Shown: one piece after another, positions 45,962 to 54,963 of the stretch
Position numbering within the stretch: position 1 is the first letter of the stretch
Layout of the letters: each line of letters begins with the position of its first letter
From: an uncultured Verrucomicrobia subdivision 3 bacterium
GTDB lineage: Bacteria; Verrucomicrobiota; Verrucomicrobiia; Limisphaerales; UBA11358
NCBI GenBank assembly: GCA_903878805.1
Contig: CAIRJF010000024.1
Coordinates: 1-63,347, forward strand
Length of the DNA stretch: 63,347 bases
Direction of reading: 5' to 3'
The notes under the pieces: generated by a model
Seen by the model: the letters and a program-made list of their open reading frames with translations, nothing else
What the model was told of the DNA's origin: nothing
Database searches by the model: none
Program-made: the position numbers and the translations under genes

Positions 45962-47251
45962 ATGAAACTCACCATCATTGGCACCGGTTACGTCGGACTG
46001 GTTTCGGGAACGTGCTTTGCCGAGGTCGGCCACGACGTCATCTGCGTGGACAACAACGCGGACAAAGTAAAAATGCTTCAGGCAGGCGGCATTCCCATTT
46101 ACGAACCCGGCTTGGAAGAGCTGGTCAAAAAAAATGTCGCGGCGGGGCGGCTCAATTTTACCGCCAGCACGGCGGAAGGCGTTCAGAAATCCGACATCAT
46201 TTTTATCGCCGTGCCGACGCCGCCGCAACCGGACGGCTCGGTGGACTTGAGTTACATAGAGCGTGTCGCCCGCGACATCGCCGCCGCCATGACAAGCTAC
46301 AAAATTGTTGTGGACAAGAGCACGGTGCCCGTGAAGACCGGCGAAAAAGTCACCGAGACGATCAAGCGCTATTGCCCGGCCAAAGTAGAATTCGATGTCG
46401 TCAGCAACCCGGAATTTTTGCGCGAAGGTTTTGCCGTCGGCGATTTGATGAAGCCTGACCGCGTAGTCATCGGCGTCGGCTCGCAGCGTCCGGCGGCGGC
46501 GATGCGGGAAGTTTACGCGCCGTTCAACGCGCCCATCATCGTCACCGACATCAACTCGGCGGAACTCATCAAGCACGCGGCGAATTCCTTTCTCGCGTTG
46601 AAAATTTCCTACATCAACGCCATTGCCAACATCTGCGAGGCGGCGGGCGCGAACGTGCAGGAAGTGGCGCACGGCATCGGCTTGGACGAACGCATCGGCC
46701 GCCGTTTTCTCAACGCCGGCATAGGTTTTGGCGGCAGTTGCTTTCCCAAGGACTTGAGCGCGTTCATAAAAATTTCCGAGCAGGTCGGCTACGAATTCAA
46801 GTTGCTCAAGGAAGTTCAGCGCATCAATGCCGACCAGATGGAACGCTTCGTCAAAAAAATCACGGACACGCTCTGGGTTTTGAAGGACAAAAAAATCGGT
46901 GTGCTCGGCCTCGCGTTCAAGCAGAACACCGACGACGTGCGTTCCTCGCCCGCGATTGATTTGTGCCAGCGGTTGCTGAAGGACGGTGCGACCTTGCGCG
47001 TGCATGATCCGAAGGCGATGGACAAGGCGAAATCGCTCTTGCCGAATGTGACTTACGTTGACGACATGAACGCCGTGGCTGATGGCTGCGATGCGCTCGT
47101 GGTCGCGACCGAATGGGACGAGTTCAAGCAGCTCGACCTTGCCCGCGCCAAAAAAGGCCTGACGCATCCGATTCTGTTCGACGGCCGCAATCTCTTCGAC
47201 CCGGCGGCGATGGAAAAGCTCGGTTGGATTTACAAGAGTGTCGGGCGCTAA
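45962..47251 (+). CDS. ugd: UDP-glucose 6-dehydrogenase
   Basis: A 429-residue enzyme converting UDP-glucose to UDP-glucuronate with two NAD. NAD motif IIGTGYVGLVSG (5-16); catalytic cysteine C260 in GIGFGGSCFPKDL, the signature of the UDP-glucose branch; FKQNTDDVRSSPA in the C-terminal domain. The product is a precursor for exopolysaccharide uronic acids. It starts 1 bp after the TPR gene and its last 14 bp overlap mutT. Having two distinct nucleotide-sugar dehydrogenases within 3.3 kb suggests a uronate-rich surface polymer. Confidence 0.95.
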   Translation: MKLTIIGTGYVGLVSGTCFAEVGHDVICVDNNADKVKMLQAGGIPIYEPGLEELVKKNVAAGRLNFTASTAEGVQKSDIIFIAVPTPPQPDGSVDLSYIERVARDIAAAMTSYKIVVDKSTVPVKTGEKVTETIKRYCPAKVEFDVVSNPEFLREGFAVGDLMKPDRVVIGVGSQRPAAAMREVYAPFNAPIIVTDINSAELIKHAANSFLALKISYINAIANICEAAGANVQEVAHGIGLDERIGRRFLNAGIGFGGSCFPKDLSAFIKISEQVGYEFKLLKEVQRINADQMERFVKKITDTLWVLKDKKIGVLGLAFKQNTDDVRSSPAIDLCQRLLKDGATLRVHDPKAMDKAKSLLPNVTYVDDMNAVADGCDALVVATEWDEFKQLDLARAKKGLTHPILFDGRNLFDPAAMEKLGWIYKSVGR

Positions 47252-47672
47252 TAAAGTCGTCGAAGTCAGCGCCGCGCTCATCTTCCGCGACGGCAAGCTG
47301 CTCATTAGCCGGCGCCATGCGCGGTCGCACCTCGGCGGCTTGTGGGAATTTCCCGGCGGCAAGCGCGAAACCGACGAAACCTTCGAGCAATGCCTCATCC
47401 GCGAAATCCGCGAGGAACTCGACGTGGAAATTTCCGTCGGCGAATTGTTCGCGGAGATTTCTCACGACTATCCTGAAAAATCTGTCCACCTGAAATTTTT
47501 CATCTGCCGGTTGATTTCCGGCGAGCCGCAGCCGCTGGATTGCGCGGCGGTCAAATGGATTTTGAAAAACGAGCTTGCCCGGTTTGAATTTCCCGCCGCC
47601 GATGCGCAACTGTTGGAAGCGTTAAACCGCCTAGAATTTCCGTGTCAAGATGGTGGGCCCACCCGGATTTGA
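47238..47672 (+). CDS. MutT-type Nudix hydrolase
   Basis: A 144-residue Nudix protein. The Nudix box is complete: G41-x5-E47-x7-R55-E56-x2-E59-E60 in GGKRETDETF followed by REIREELDV. The front strings KLLISRRHARSHLGGLWEFPGG (core GGLWEFPGG) are typical of 8-oxo-dGTP diphosphatases, so nucleotide-pool sanitation is the best guess. The start is a GTG inside the 3' end of ugd (14-bp overlap). The stop lies within the oppositely oriented tRNA-Ile2 gene: the last 22 bp of the coding sequence are antisense to the tRNA 3' end. Confidence 0.88.
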   Translation: MSGANKVVEVSAALIFRDGKLLISRRHARSHLGGLWEFPGGKRETDETFEQCLIREIREELDVEISVGELFAEISHDYPEKSVHLKFFICRLISGEPQPLDCAAVKWILKNELARFEFPAADAQLLEALNRLEFPCQDGGPTRI

Positions 47673-47726
47673 ACCGGGGACCAAGCGATTATGAGTCGCC
47701 TGCTCTAACCGCTGAGCTATAGGCCC
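47651..47726 (-). tRNA. tRNA-Ile2 (CAU, read as AUA), CCA encoded
   Basis: A 76-nt cloverleaf: acceptor GGGCCTA/TGGGCCC, D arm GCTC/GAGC, anticodon stem GGCGA/TCGCT with loop CTCATAA, T arm CCCGG/CCGGG, discriminator A, encoded CCA. The CAGGCGACTCATAATCGC anticodon arm is the hallmark of tRNA-Ile2, whose C34 is changed to lysidine by TilS so that it reads AUA. Its 3' 22 bp overlap the mutT coding end. Confidence 0.93.
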
Positions 47727-47938
47727 GTTAAATCACCAACGTCGCCGGTTATTTTGGGCGAGCAACGATTCAGGGCAAGACATTTCGGAAAATCCATCCG
47801 TTCAGCACCGCGTCCCGACTCGAATGATTTTTCAGCTACGGTGGCGGTGCTGGTTGGCCGACAACCTTTGCGGCTCTGGCGTCAGTTGGCAGCGTGCCGG
47901 AAAATATCAAATATGCCAAACGCTCTGCCGTGTCTGAA

Positions 47939-49354
47939 TCAGGCTAATAATTGCGGACGCCGCTCGTAAGTAGTCAGGATCAATTCACCAAAAATCGTGT
48001 TGGCCCACGCAAACCAGCGGCGCGTAAATTTTTGGGGGTTGTCCTTGTTAAAGGCCTCGTGCATGAAACCCGTGCCGGCGTGAGTGGTTTGCAAAATAGC
48101 CAGGCAGCGGCGAATCTCGTCATTGTCGTTGCTAGTCAGGGCTTGGGCGATGATTCCCAGTGGCCAGATCATGTCAATTCCCACATGCGGTCCGCCCACG
48201 CCGCTGGCGGCTATACCTTTAGAAAAATACGGATTGCTTTCCGAGAGCACAAACCGCCGCGTGTGCTGGTAAATCCGGTCGTCCAATTTCAGTGCTCCGA
48301 GGTAAGGCAAGGAAAGCAGGCTGGGAATGTTGCCATCATCAATGCAGTAAAAATCTCCCAATCCGTCCACTTCGTAAGCGTAAATCCGGCCATGTTTTTG
48401 GTGATTGACCACGGCGTATTCGCGCAACGCGCGCTCCACTTCGTCTGCGAGTGAGCGACATTCGGCGGCGGCGGCTTGGTCGCGATGAATTTGTTCCAGC
48501 ATTTCCGCCGCCTGCCGCAAACTGACGACGGCAAAGAAGTTTGAAGGAATTAAAAACGGAAACACTGTCGCGTCATCGCTGGGGCGGAACATGGAAAAAA
48601 TCAGCCCCACCGTTTTGGCCGGCTGGCCATAGCCGTTTCCCGGCAATGTGCTCGTGGCACTTTCCGTGCGCCGCTGAAAATGATACGGTCCGTGGCCGGT
48701 TTTACGCTGCTGTTCACGAAAGGTTTTCAAGGTCAACAGAACCGCATCGCGCCAGCCGGCGTCAAACGGTGCCGTGTCGTTCGTATTTTTCCAATAGCCA
48801 TGTGCGAGGCGAATCGGGTAACAGAGTGAATCCACCTCCCACTTACGCTCATGCACGCCAGGCTTCATGGTGGTCAAATCACTTTTCCATTCGCTGATTT
48901 TATTTTCGTCCTTGTAGAAGGCGTTCGCGTAAGGATCTTTGAGAATGCAGCGGGTCTGGCGATTGATCACGCCAGCAATCAATTGCTGTAAGGCCGGATC
49001 TTCCTTCATCAACGGCAAATACGGCCACACCTGCGCCGAGCTGTCCCGCAGCCACATCGCGTCAATATCGCCAGTAATCACATAAGTGTCTGGACGACCG
49101 TCAATGACGCTGAAATCCACCGTCGTGTCCAGCGTGTTGGGAAAACAATTTTCAAACATCCACGCCAATTCCTGGTTGCCGATGGCGGCTTTGATTTGCT
49201 GGATTTTATTTTCGACGGCGGCGCTTTTGAATTTTCGCCTGACTTCTGGAATCCGCACCACGGGAAAATTGGTTTCCCCCGCGCGGCCGATGGAATTAAA
49301 CATCAAGCCTGCGGTGGTTAGTGAAGCGGTTTGGATAAAATCGCGACGAGTCAT
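47939..49354 (-). CDS. Tat-exported GH125 exo-alpha-1,6-mannosidase
   Basis: A 471-residue glycosidase that removes terminal alpha-1,6-mannose. A Tat signal starts the protein (MTRRDFIQTASLTTAGLM). The (alpha/alpha)6 barrel of GH125 shows TGDIDAMWLRDSSAQVWPYL (core GDIDAMWLRDSSAQ), MKPGVHERKWEVDSLCYP in part, GNGYG and GGPHVGIDMIWPLG. The frame opens at 49480; the ATG at 49354 begins the Tat signal. It is the last gene of the minus-strand cluster and complements GH92, which removes alpha-1,2-mannose. The broken permease lies 16 bp upstream. Confidence 0.92.
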   Translation of the reverse strand: MTRRDFIQTASLTTAGLMFNSIGRAGETNFPVVRIPEVRRKFKSAAVENKIQQIKAAIGNQELAWMFENCFPNTLDTTVDFSVIDGRPDTYVITGDIDAMWLRDSSAQVWPYLPLMKEDPALQQLIAGVINRQTRCILKDPYANAFYKDENKISEWKSDLTTMKPGVHERKWEVDSLCYPIRLAHGYWKNTNDTAPFDAGWRDAVLLTLKTFREQQRKTGHGPYHFQRRTESATSTLPGNGYGQPAKTVGLIFSMFRPSDDATVFPFLIPSNFFAVVSLRQAAEMLEQIHRDQAAAAECRSLADEVERALREYAVVNHQKHGRIYAYEVDGLGDFYCIDDGNIPSLLSLPYLGALKLDDRIYQHTRRFVLSESNPYFSKGIAASGVGGPHVGIDMIWPLGIIAQALTSNDNDEIRRCLAILQTTHAGTGFMHEAFNKDNPQKFTRRWFAWANTIFGELILTTYERRPQLLA

Positions 49355-49370
49355 ATCAAATTTGAAAAAA

Positions 49371-49960
49371 TCAAGCGACAACCGGCTGCGCGCGCCCAAT
49401 TTTGTGGACATTCCGGCCGTAGAACCCGACATGAGCGTAAGCCAGCTACGGCACGACAAATGAAGTTTGCAGCCCGGCAAACGTCCGCGATGTGGCCTTG
49501 CAGCGGCGGCAGCAGCGCACCGCCAAGAATGGCCATCACCAACAGCGATGCGACCTGACTTTTGTAAACGCCCATGTCATCCAACGCGAGTGAAAAAATA
49601 TTAGGCCAGCCGATGGAGGTGAATAGTCCTATGCCGATGATGCACCACACGGCGAGTTGCTTGTTCACTTTTTTCATCTCGCTCAATTTCACCGCGCCCA
49701 TGAGACGCCCGTCGTGGCTGAAATAATAAGATAAGCGAGTGACCCGATGAAGTAAGCGCCGAAGAAAGCAAGTTGAACAAACATCGCGTCATAATAATTC
49801 AGCGTGAAAGCCTCCTTAAAACGGGAAATCAAAATGTCGTTGAAGGCCGTCATGAAACCCCACATGAAAAAAGCCCGTTCATGATCGCTAACGGGCCACG
49901 ATAGGTTTCGCCGCTGCCCGCTTTAGATGAAACATCGCAAATGGAGTCGGCAGTTTGCAT
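49371..49960 (-). pseudogene. FucP/FHS-type sugar permease, deleted and frameshifted
   Basis: Remnant of an MFS permease of the fucose-glucose-galactose symporter family. The ATG at 49960 lies 1 bp after the GH92 stop, with AGAGGA upstream. It reads MQTADS...YRGPLAIMNGLF, then loses frame at a T6 run; in the next frame FFMWGFMTAFNDILIS and FFGAYFIGSLAYLI are clear helix 1-2 sequence. The middle of the protein (about 250 residues) is absent. The text resumes as VWCIIGIGLFTSIGWP and LLVMAILGGALLPPLQG, shifts frame again, then reads FAGLQTSFVVP, a TAG stop, and LAYAHVGFYG to a TGA at 49371. At least two frameshifts, one nonsense codon and one large deletion are visible. Confidence 0.85.
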
Positions 49961-49961
49961 T

Positions 49962-52196
49962 TTAGTCCTCTTTTCCCCACGATTTATTTGGTTGAATGCC
50001 CATCTCAAATTCCAGCGTGCCGCCGCGCACGATCTCCTTGTGAGTTATCCACGCACGGTTCAACAAACGGCCGTTAAGTTTGGCGGATTGAATGTAACAA
50101 TTTTGACGCGAGGCGTGGTGCGCCACAATCGTAAAAGTTCCGCCGGGATAAATTTTTGGATCCAGATGAATCGTCGCCTTTTCCACGAGCGGGCTGCCGA
50201 TTTGATAAACTCCGCCAGCGGGATTCAGCGGATAAAGCCCGAGAGCGCTCCACACATACCATGCGGACATCTGGCCACAATCGTCATTACCGCAAATGCC
50301 TTCGGGCGAGTTGTCGTATTGCGTGAGCATAATTTCGCGGACGCGTTGTTGCGTCTTCCACGGCGCACCGGCGAGGTCGTAAAGATACGCGACGTGATGA
50401 CACGGCTCATTGCCGTGAGCGTATTGTCCGACGAGGCCCGAAACGTCAATCAAGTAATTGTTCACTTGCGAATCCTCGCTAAAAAGCCTGTCGAGTTTTT
50501 TAATGAAGGCTTCGTTGCCGTCGTAAAGTTTAATCATCCCCGGCACATCGTGCGGCACGGCAAAAGCATATTGCCACGCATTCGCCTCGATGAAGTCATC
50601 GAACGAAACGGCCTTGGCATCGAACGGCTCGCGGTAATTTCCGTCCGCCAGCTTGCCGCAAAAAAATCCGGTCTGCGCGTCGAAGACGTTTGTAAAATTT
50701 TGCGACCGTTGCGTAAACAAATTCGCATCATTGGTTTTACCAAGCGCGGCGGCCATCTGCGCGAGACACCAGTCATCGAAGGCAAATTCCAGCGTGCGCG
50801 CGGTGGCGTAAAATTGTTTGCCGCTGACCGCCGGAACGTAGCCGAGTTTTTGATATTCGTCCTGATGATTGCGAACGCTCATCGCCGTGTCGCGCATGGC
50901 CTGATAAGCGAAGTCCACATCATAATCGCGAAAGCCTTTTTGCCACGCGTCCACAATCACCGGCACGGCATGGTAACCGATCATGCAACCGGTCTCGATG
51001 CTCGCGAGCGGCCACATCGGCAGCGCGTGTTCCGGCGACTGCTGCGAAAACGCCAGCAGCGTGCGGACAAAATCATTGACGCGCTCCGGCTGAATAAGCG
51101 TGAGTAACGGATGCTCGGCGCGGAACGTGTCCCACAATGAAAACGTAGAGTAATATTGAAAATTTTCGTCTGTGTGAATTTTTTTGTCCGCGCCGGAATA
51201 CGAGCCGTCGGCGTTATTGTAAAGCACCGGTTCGGAGAATGAATGATACAGCGCGGAATAAAACGTCTGAACGAAGCCGGTGTTGGCGGATTCAATTTGA
51301 ATCCGCGAAAGATTTTTATTCCACAGATTTCTTGCCGCCGCGCGCACCGCGTCGAAATCCCACGCCGGAATTTCAGCCGCCAGATTTTTCTGCGCCTCAT
51401 CCACACTCGTGGGCGAAAGCCCGACCCGCAAAACCACCTGTTGCCCGGAAGCCGTTTCAAAATCCAGCCGACCGCGAACATTTTTTCCAACAGCGTCGCT
51501 TGCGTCGGCCGGCAAATTGGTTCCGCCCAATTCCAGACCGAATCCCGTGAAAGGAACCGACGTCTCAATTACAAAGAAAATGGTTTTATCTTTCGCCCAC
51601 CCGTCGCTGCGGCGAAAACCGGTGAGCCGCGAATCAGATTCAATTTTTAACTGTGCATCGGTCGGCTTGTTGCCGAGGCCGTGCACCAGATCAATCAGCA
51701 GGTGGCTTTGGTGCGAAGCCGGAAACGTGTAGCGGTGCATTCCAGCGTGGGCGGTCGCGGTCAGTTCGGCCAGCACGTCATATTTTTCCAGCCGCACAGA
51801 ATAATAACCCGGCTGGGCGATTTCAGTTTCGTGTGAAAATGTGGATTGAAACTTTTTGCAGGCAAGTGAACCGGTCATTTCGCCCGTCACCGGGAGAATG
51901 AGCAAATCACCCAAGTCCGCGCAGCCCGTGCCGGAGATGTGCGTGTGGCTGAATCCAAGAATTTTTATGTCGTCGAAATGATAGCCGCTGCAAGCGTCCC
52001 AGCCCTCCGTGCGCGTGTCGGGACTCAACTGCACAAAGCCAAACGGAACCGTCGCGCCGGGATAAGTGTGACCATGTTCACCGGTGCCGACGAGCGGCAA
52101 CACTTCGTCCACCGGCAACGGCATAGCAGTGCCGCGACAAATAAAAAATGCGGCTGACGCGGCAAACAATATTTTTTTGAGGTTGGGAAAAATCAC
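49962..52196 (-). CDS. Secreted GH92 alpha-1,2-mannosidase
   Basis: A 744-residue calcium-dependent exo-alpha-mannosidase of the type that trims N-glycans and yeast mannan. Signal peptide at 1-26. The family opening GTGEHGHTYPGATVPFG is followed by DTRTEGWDACSGYH and GFSHTHISGTGC. The catalytic-domain string GNDDCGQMSAWYVWSALG, with the acid residues and calcium contacts, is intact. The long open frame begins at 52355 inside the upstream gene; a GTG at 52196, 8 bp after that gene's stop and at the head of the signal peptide, was chosen. The permease remnant follows after 1 bp. Confidence 0.93.
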   Translation of the reverse strand: MIFPNLKKILFAASAAFFICRGTAMPLPVDEVLPLVGTGEHGHTYPGATVPFGFVQLSPDTRTEGWDACSGYHFDDIKILGFSHTHISGTGCADLGDLLILPVTGEMTGSLACKKFQSTFSHETEIAQPGYYSVRLEKYDVLAELTATAHAGMHRYTFPASHQSHLLIDLVHGLGNKPTDAQLKIESDSRLTGFRRSDGWAKDKTIFFVIETSVPFTGFGLELGGTNLPADASDAVGKNVRGRLDFETASGQQVVLRVGLSPTSVDEAQKNLAAEIPAWDFDAVRAAARNLWNKNLSRIQIESANTGFVQTFYSALYHSFSEPVLYNNADGSYSGADKKIHTDENFQYYSTFSLWDTFRAEHPLLTLIQPERVNDFVRTLLAFSQQSPEHALPMWPLASIETGCMIGYHAVPVIVDAWQKGFRDYDVDFAYQAMRDTAMSVRNHQDEYQKLGYVPAVSGKQFYATARTLEFAFDDWCLAQMAAALGKTNDANLFTQRSQNFTNVFDAQTGFFCGKLADGNYREPFDAKAVSFDDFIEANAWQYAFAVPHDVPGMIKLYDGNEAFIKKLDRLFSEDSQVNNYLIDVSGLVGQYAHGNEPCHHVAYLYDLAGAPWKTQQRVREIMLTQYDNSPEGICGNDDCGQMSAWYVWSALGLYPLNPAGGVYQIGSPLVEKATIHLDPKIYPGGTFTIVAHHASRQNCYIQSAKLNGRLLNRAWITHKEIVRGGTLEFEMGIQPNKSWGKED

Positions 52197-52204
52197 AAAA
52201 AACT

Positions 52205-54958
52205 TCAGCGCCGGGAAACGCCAAAACGGAAAAATCCCGACGGCGCGGACGCAGACGGTTGCAGGGTGATGATTTGATTGGTGGACTGCCAGACCACGCT
52301 CACAGTCCGATAGTAATTTGTCCCCGGCAGCCAGTTCAACAAGTTGGTGGACCATTGCGGGGTGACGCTTACATCGGAAGCGGCCAGCGATGACGCATAG
52401 GTCAAGTTAAACACACCGTTGCTGACAAACGGAACAAACGGATTGGCGGCGATGGCGTTGGGATTCAGGCCGAGCGCGTATTTCATCAAGTTCGGCAAAC
52501 CGTCGTTGGCTGGGCTGGCGGAGTCGCCGCTAACGGCTGGATTCGCCAGTTGCGCTGGAGAAAAATTCGCTCGCAGCCAGTTGTTGATCGGACGGTCGAG
52601 AATGTTCACTGTCGCGTTGGTCAGCGTCGTGAATAAATAATTTGCCGACACCGTCAATGTCGCCGTGACCGTGGCTTGGTTTGTAGTCAGGTTGCCACCG
52701 AGCGGCGTGACGTAAATATTCGTGGCGACGGCTCCTGCCGCGAGCGTGACACTGCCGGGCAACGCGGCGTAATCCACACTAGGCGTCGCCGTGCCGCCGA
52801 TGGAATAGTTCACCGTCAGCGGTGCGGAGTTTGTGCCATTGGGACAAACGATGGTGAAGCGCGCGACGTTCGTGGCAAACTCTCCAGCCACTGCGTCGCT
52901 CGCGACGATTTGCACGACCGGCGTCCCGCCGTTCGGGTTAGGCGCGATGCTGCCGAGCGGCATGAAGCGCACCGCATTGGCGACGACGTAGCCATTTGCG
53001 CCACCATTCGTGATCGTCACGCTGCCGCTCGTGCCGATGTTAAAATAATTGCTGGAAGCAATTTTCAACCAGTTGGTGCAATTAATTTGCTGGTTGACGA
53101 GCACAGTGTTTGTGGCGCTGGCGCTGCGGGTGATGAACGTCGCGTTCGTCGCTCGGTTATTGGCGTCATAAACCCACCAGCAATAGACGTCGTAGTAGCC
53201 ATTGGTAGTGATGGTCGGATTGAAGCGCACAAATTTCCCGCTGCCGCTGCTACCATCGTGCCAGTAAGGACCGTTCGGTAACGGCCAGCCACCGGCGTTC
53301 GCACCGGTCGTCCAACTGCCCCCGACAGTGATGCCTGTAGAGTTTGTTACGACCATGATGATTCCGTTCGTGTTGACGCTGGCCACGGTGTTCCACGATA
53401 AAACTTGTCCGTCGGCCATCAGTTGTGCGGAGAGCTTTTGATAATTCACCGACTGCACCGGCACATTGTCGTCAATCGCAAACGCCGCCGCGTCGCCGGC
53501 GGAATGGCTCGTCATCATGAACACCGGTTCCATCCGCACGGACGCAAAACCAACATGACTCGCGGACAGCGCGAACGTGCAGAATAAATTTTTGCATTCG
53601 CCAACTTTCGGAACAATTGAGCGATAACTAACCGGATAAGGTTGCGGCACGCTCGTGCCAATGCTGCCTTCCCAAACAGCGACGCCGCCGACGGCGAGAT
53701 GCGCGGCGGGATGACAGTCGAGCGTGTAGCTGGCGAGCGAAATGGAATCGGTCGCGGCGCGATAACCCTGCGCGTCTTGTTGGAGCATGACGTAATCGCT
53801 GACCATGCGCCGCGCTTCGCGGACATAAATTTGCCACGGCCAGCCGCCGTTGTCGGTGAACTCATCTTTCGCGTAGCCCCAAGTCTGCATGTTTGTCCGC
53901 ACGTTGAGCGGGACATTCGCGCTCGTCACCAAATAATATAGAAGGCCGGAAATATAATCTTTATGCGCCTGCCAGATCGCTTGACGTCCGGCGTAGGTGT
54001 TCGTCGGGTAAGTATAATTATAGCCGATGAAATCAGTGGAAACATCCGCATAGGCGTTGATATCCGTCTTGCCATTGGGAATCAACTGCTGCACGTCAAT
54101 GATGCGGTTCAGCGGAATCGAGCCGTTGGTGGCAACGTAGGCGGTGATGTAGCGGTGCAGTAATTCGTAAGTTGCCTCGGAATAATTCGTCGGCGCGGTG
54201 ATGGGAATTTGATTGGTGGTGACTTGCGTGAGGCACAAACGAAAATTGTAAGTTTGCATTTTCGTGTCGCCGGATCCGGCGGCGGCGGGCGTGCCGGACT
54301 GGAGCAGAGGCAGTAAACCGCTCGCAGAATTTCCAGGAGTGACATACGGATCGCAAATATATTTCACCGAGTTCACAAACACGCCCGCGAGCGATTCGCC
54401 GTAAGTGCTGGAACTCTCGCGACCCCATGTGTAGCTAACGCCGGACTGCGCCATCAAATCGCCCTCGTAGGTGGCGTCAATAAATTCTTTCGCCTGATAA
54501 ATCGTGCCGTCGGTCATCGTGATTTGCGAGATGACCAGATTGGACATCGTAACCGAGGCGAGCTGCTGGTTCGTGTAAATCGTCACGCCCGCGCCGTTGA
54601 GCATCTGCAAAAACGTTTGCTCCGCGACGTGCGGCTCAAACCAATAAACGGGATTTGTCGAACCGTAAGCCGCGCCGACCCGCGAATAAAATTCCGCCGC
54701 CAGGCCGCCAATGGACTGCGGAAACGAACCCACATCCGTCACGCCCAAGCCACTCGAAGTCATGCCACCGACATGGTTGTTGAAAACGAGGAGCGAAACA
54801 TTTTTTCCCAGCCGCGCGGCGGCCACCGCCGCAATCGCACCGCCGGAAGTGCCGCCATAAACGCACACGTCGGACGTAAATACATTTGCTGCCCGCCCCG
54901 AAATGAGCGGCAAACCCAACACTGCCACCAGCAGGAAAAATTTTCGTGAGCAACACAC
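52205..54958 (-). CDS. Secreted FAD oxidoreductase with golvesin-type and Calx-beta domains
   Basis: A 917-residue exported flavoprotein. Signal peptide or lipoprotein-like start (MCCSRKFFLLVAVLGLP). An FAD-dependent oxidoreductase domain of the PF12831 type covers about 28-540, with dinucleotide motif VYGGTSGGAIAAVAAA (33-48) and FIDATYEGDLMAQSG. A golvesin/xanthan-lyase-type carbohydrate-binding domain (about 545-690; GYYDVYCWWVYDANNRATNA) is followed by a Calx-beta domain (about 700-800) and a C-terminal tail with DGLPNLMKYALGLNP ending GFFRFGVSRR. The start is a GTG at 54958, 5 bp after the stop of the next FAD gene; an upstream in-frame start (54991) would overlap it. It probably oxidises a polymer-bound sugar outside the cell; this is inferred. 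Confidence 0.82.
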   Translation of the reverse strand: MCCSRKFFLLVAVLGLPLISGRAANVFTSDVCVYGGTSGGAIAAVAAARLGKNVSLLVFNNHVGGMTSSGLGVTDVGSFPQSIGGLAAEFYSRVGAAYGSTNPVYWFEPHVAEQTFLQMLNGAGVTIYTNQQLASVTMSNLVISQITMTDGTIYQAKEFIDATYEGDLMAQSGVSYTWGRESSSTYGESLAGVFVNSVKYICDPYVTPGNSASGLLPLLQSGTPAAAGSGDTKMQTYNFRLCLTQVTTNQIPITAPTNYSEATYELLHRYITAYVATNGSIPLNRIIDVQQLIPNGKTDINAYADVSTDFIGYNYTYPTNTYAGRQAIWQAHKDYISGLLYYLVTSANVPLNVRTNMQTWGYAKDEFTDNGGWPWQIYVREARRMVSDYVMLQQDAQGYRAATDSISLASYTLDCHPAAHLAVGGVAVWEGSIGTSVPQPYPVSYRSIVPKVGECKNLFCTFALSASHVGFASVRMEPVFMMTSHSAGDAAAFAIDDNVPVQSVNYQKLSAQLMADGQVLSWNTVASVNTNGIIMVVTNSTGITVGGSWTTGANAGGWPLPNGPYWHDGSSGSGKFVRFNPTITTNGYYDVYCWWVYDANNRATNATFITRSASATNTVLVNQQINCTNWLKIASSNYFNIGTSGSVTITNGGANGYVVANAVRFMPLGSIAPNPNGGTPVVQIVASDAVAGEFATNVARFTIVCPNGTNSAPLTVNYSIGGTATPSVDYAALPGSVTLAAGAVATNIYVTPLGGNLTTNQATVTATLTVSANYLFTTLTNATVNILDRPINNWLRANFSPAQLANPAVSGDSASPANDGLPNLMKYALGLNPNAIAANPFVPFVSNGVFNLTYASSLAASDVSVTPQWSTNLLNWLPGTNYYRTVSVVWQSTNQIITLQPSASAPSGFFRFGVSRR

Positions 54959-54963
54959 GGCCG

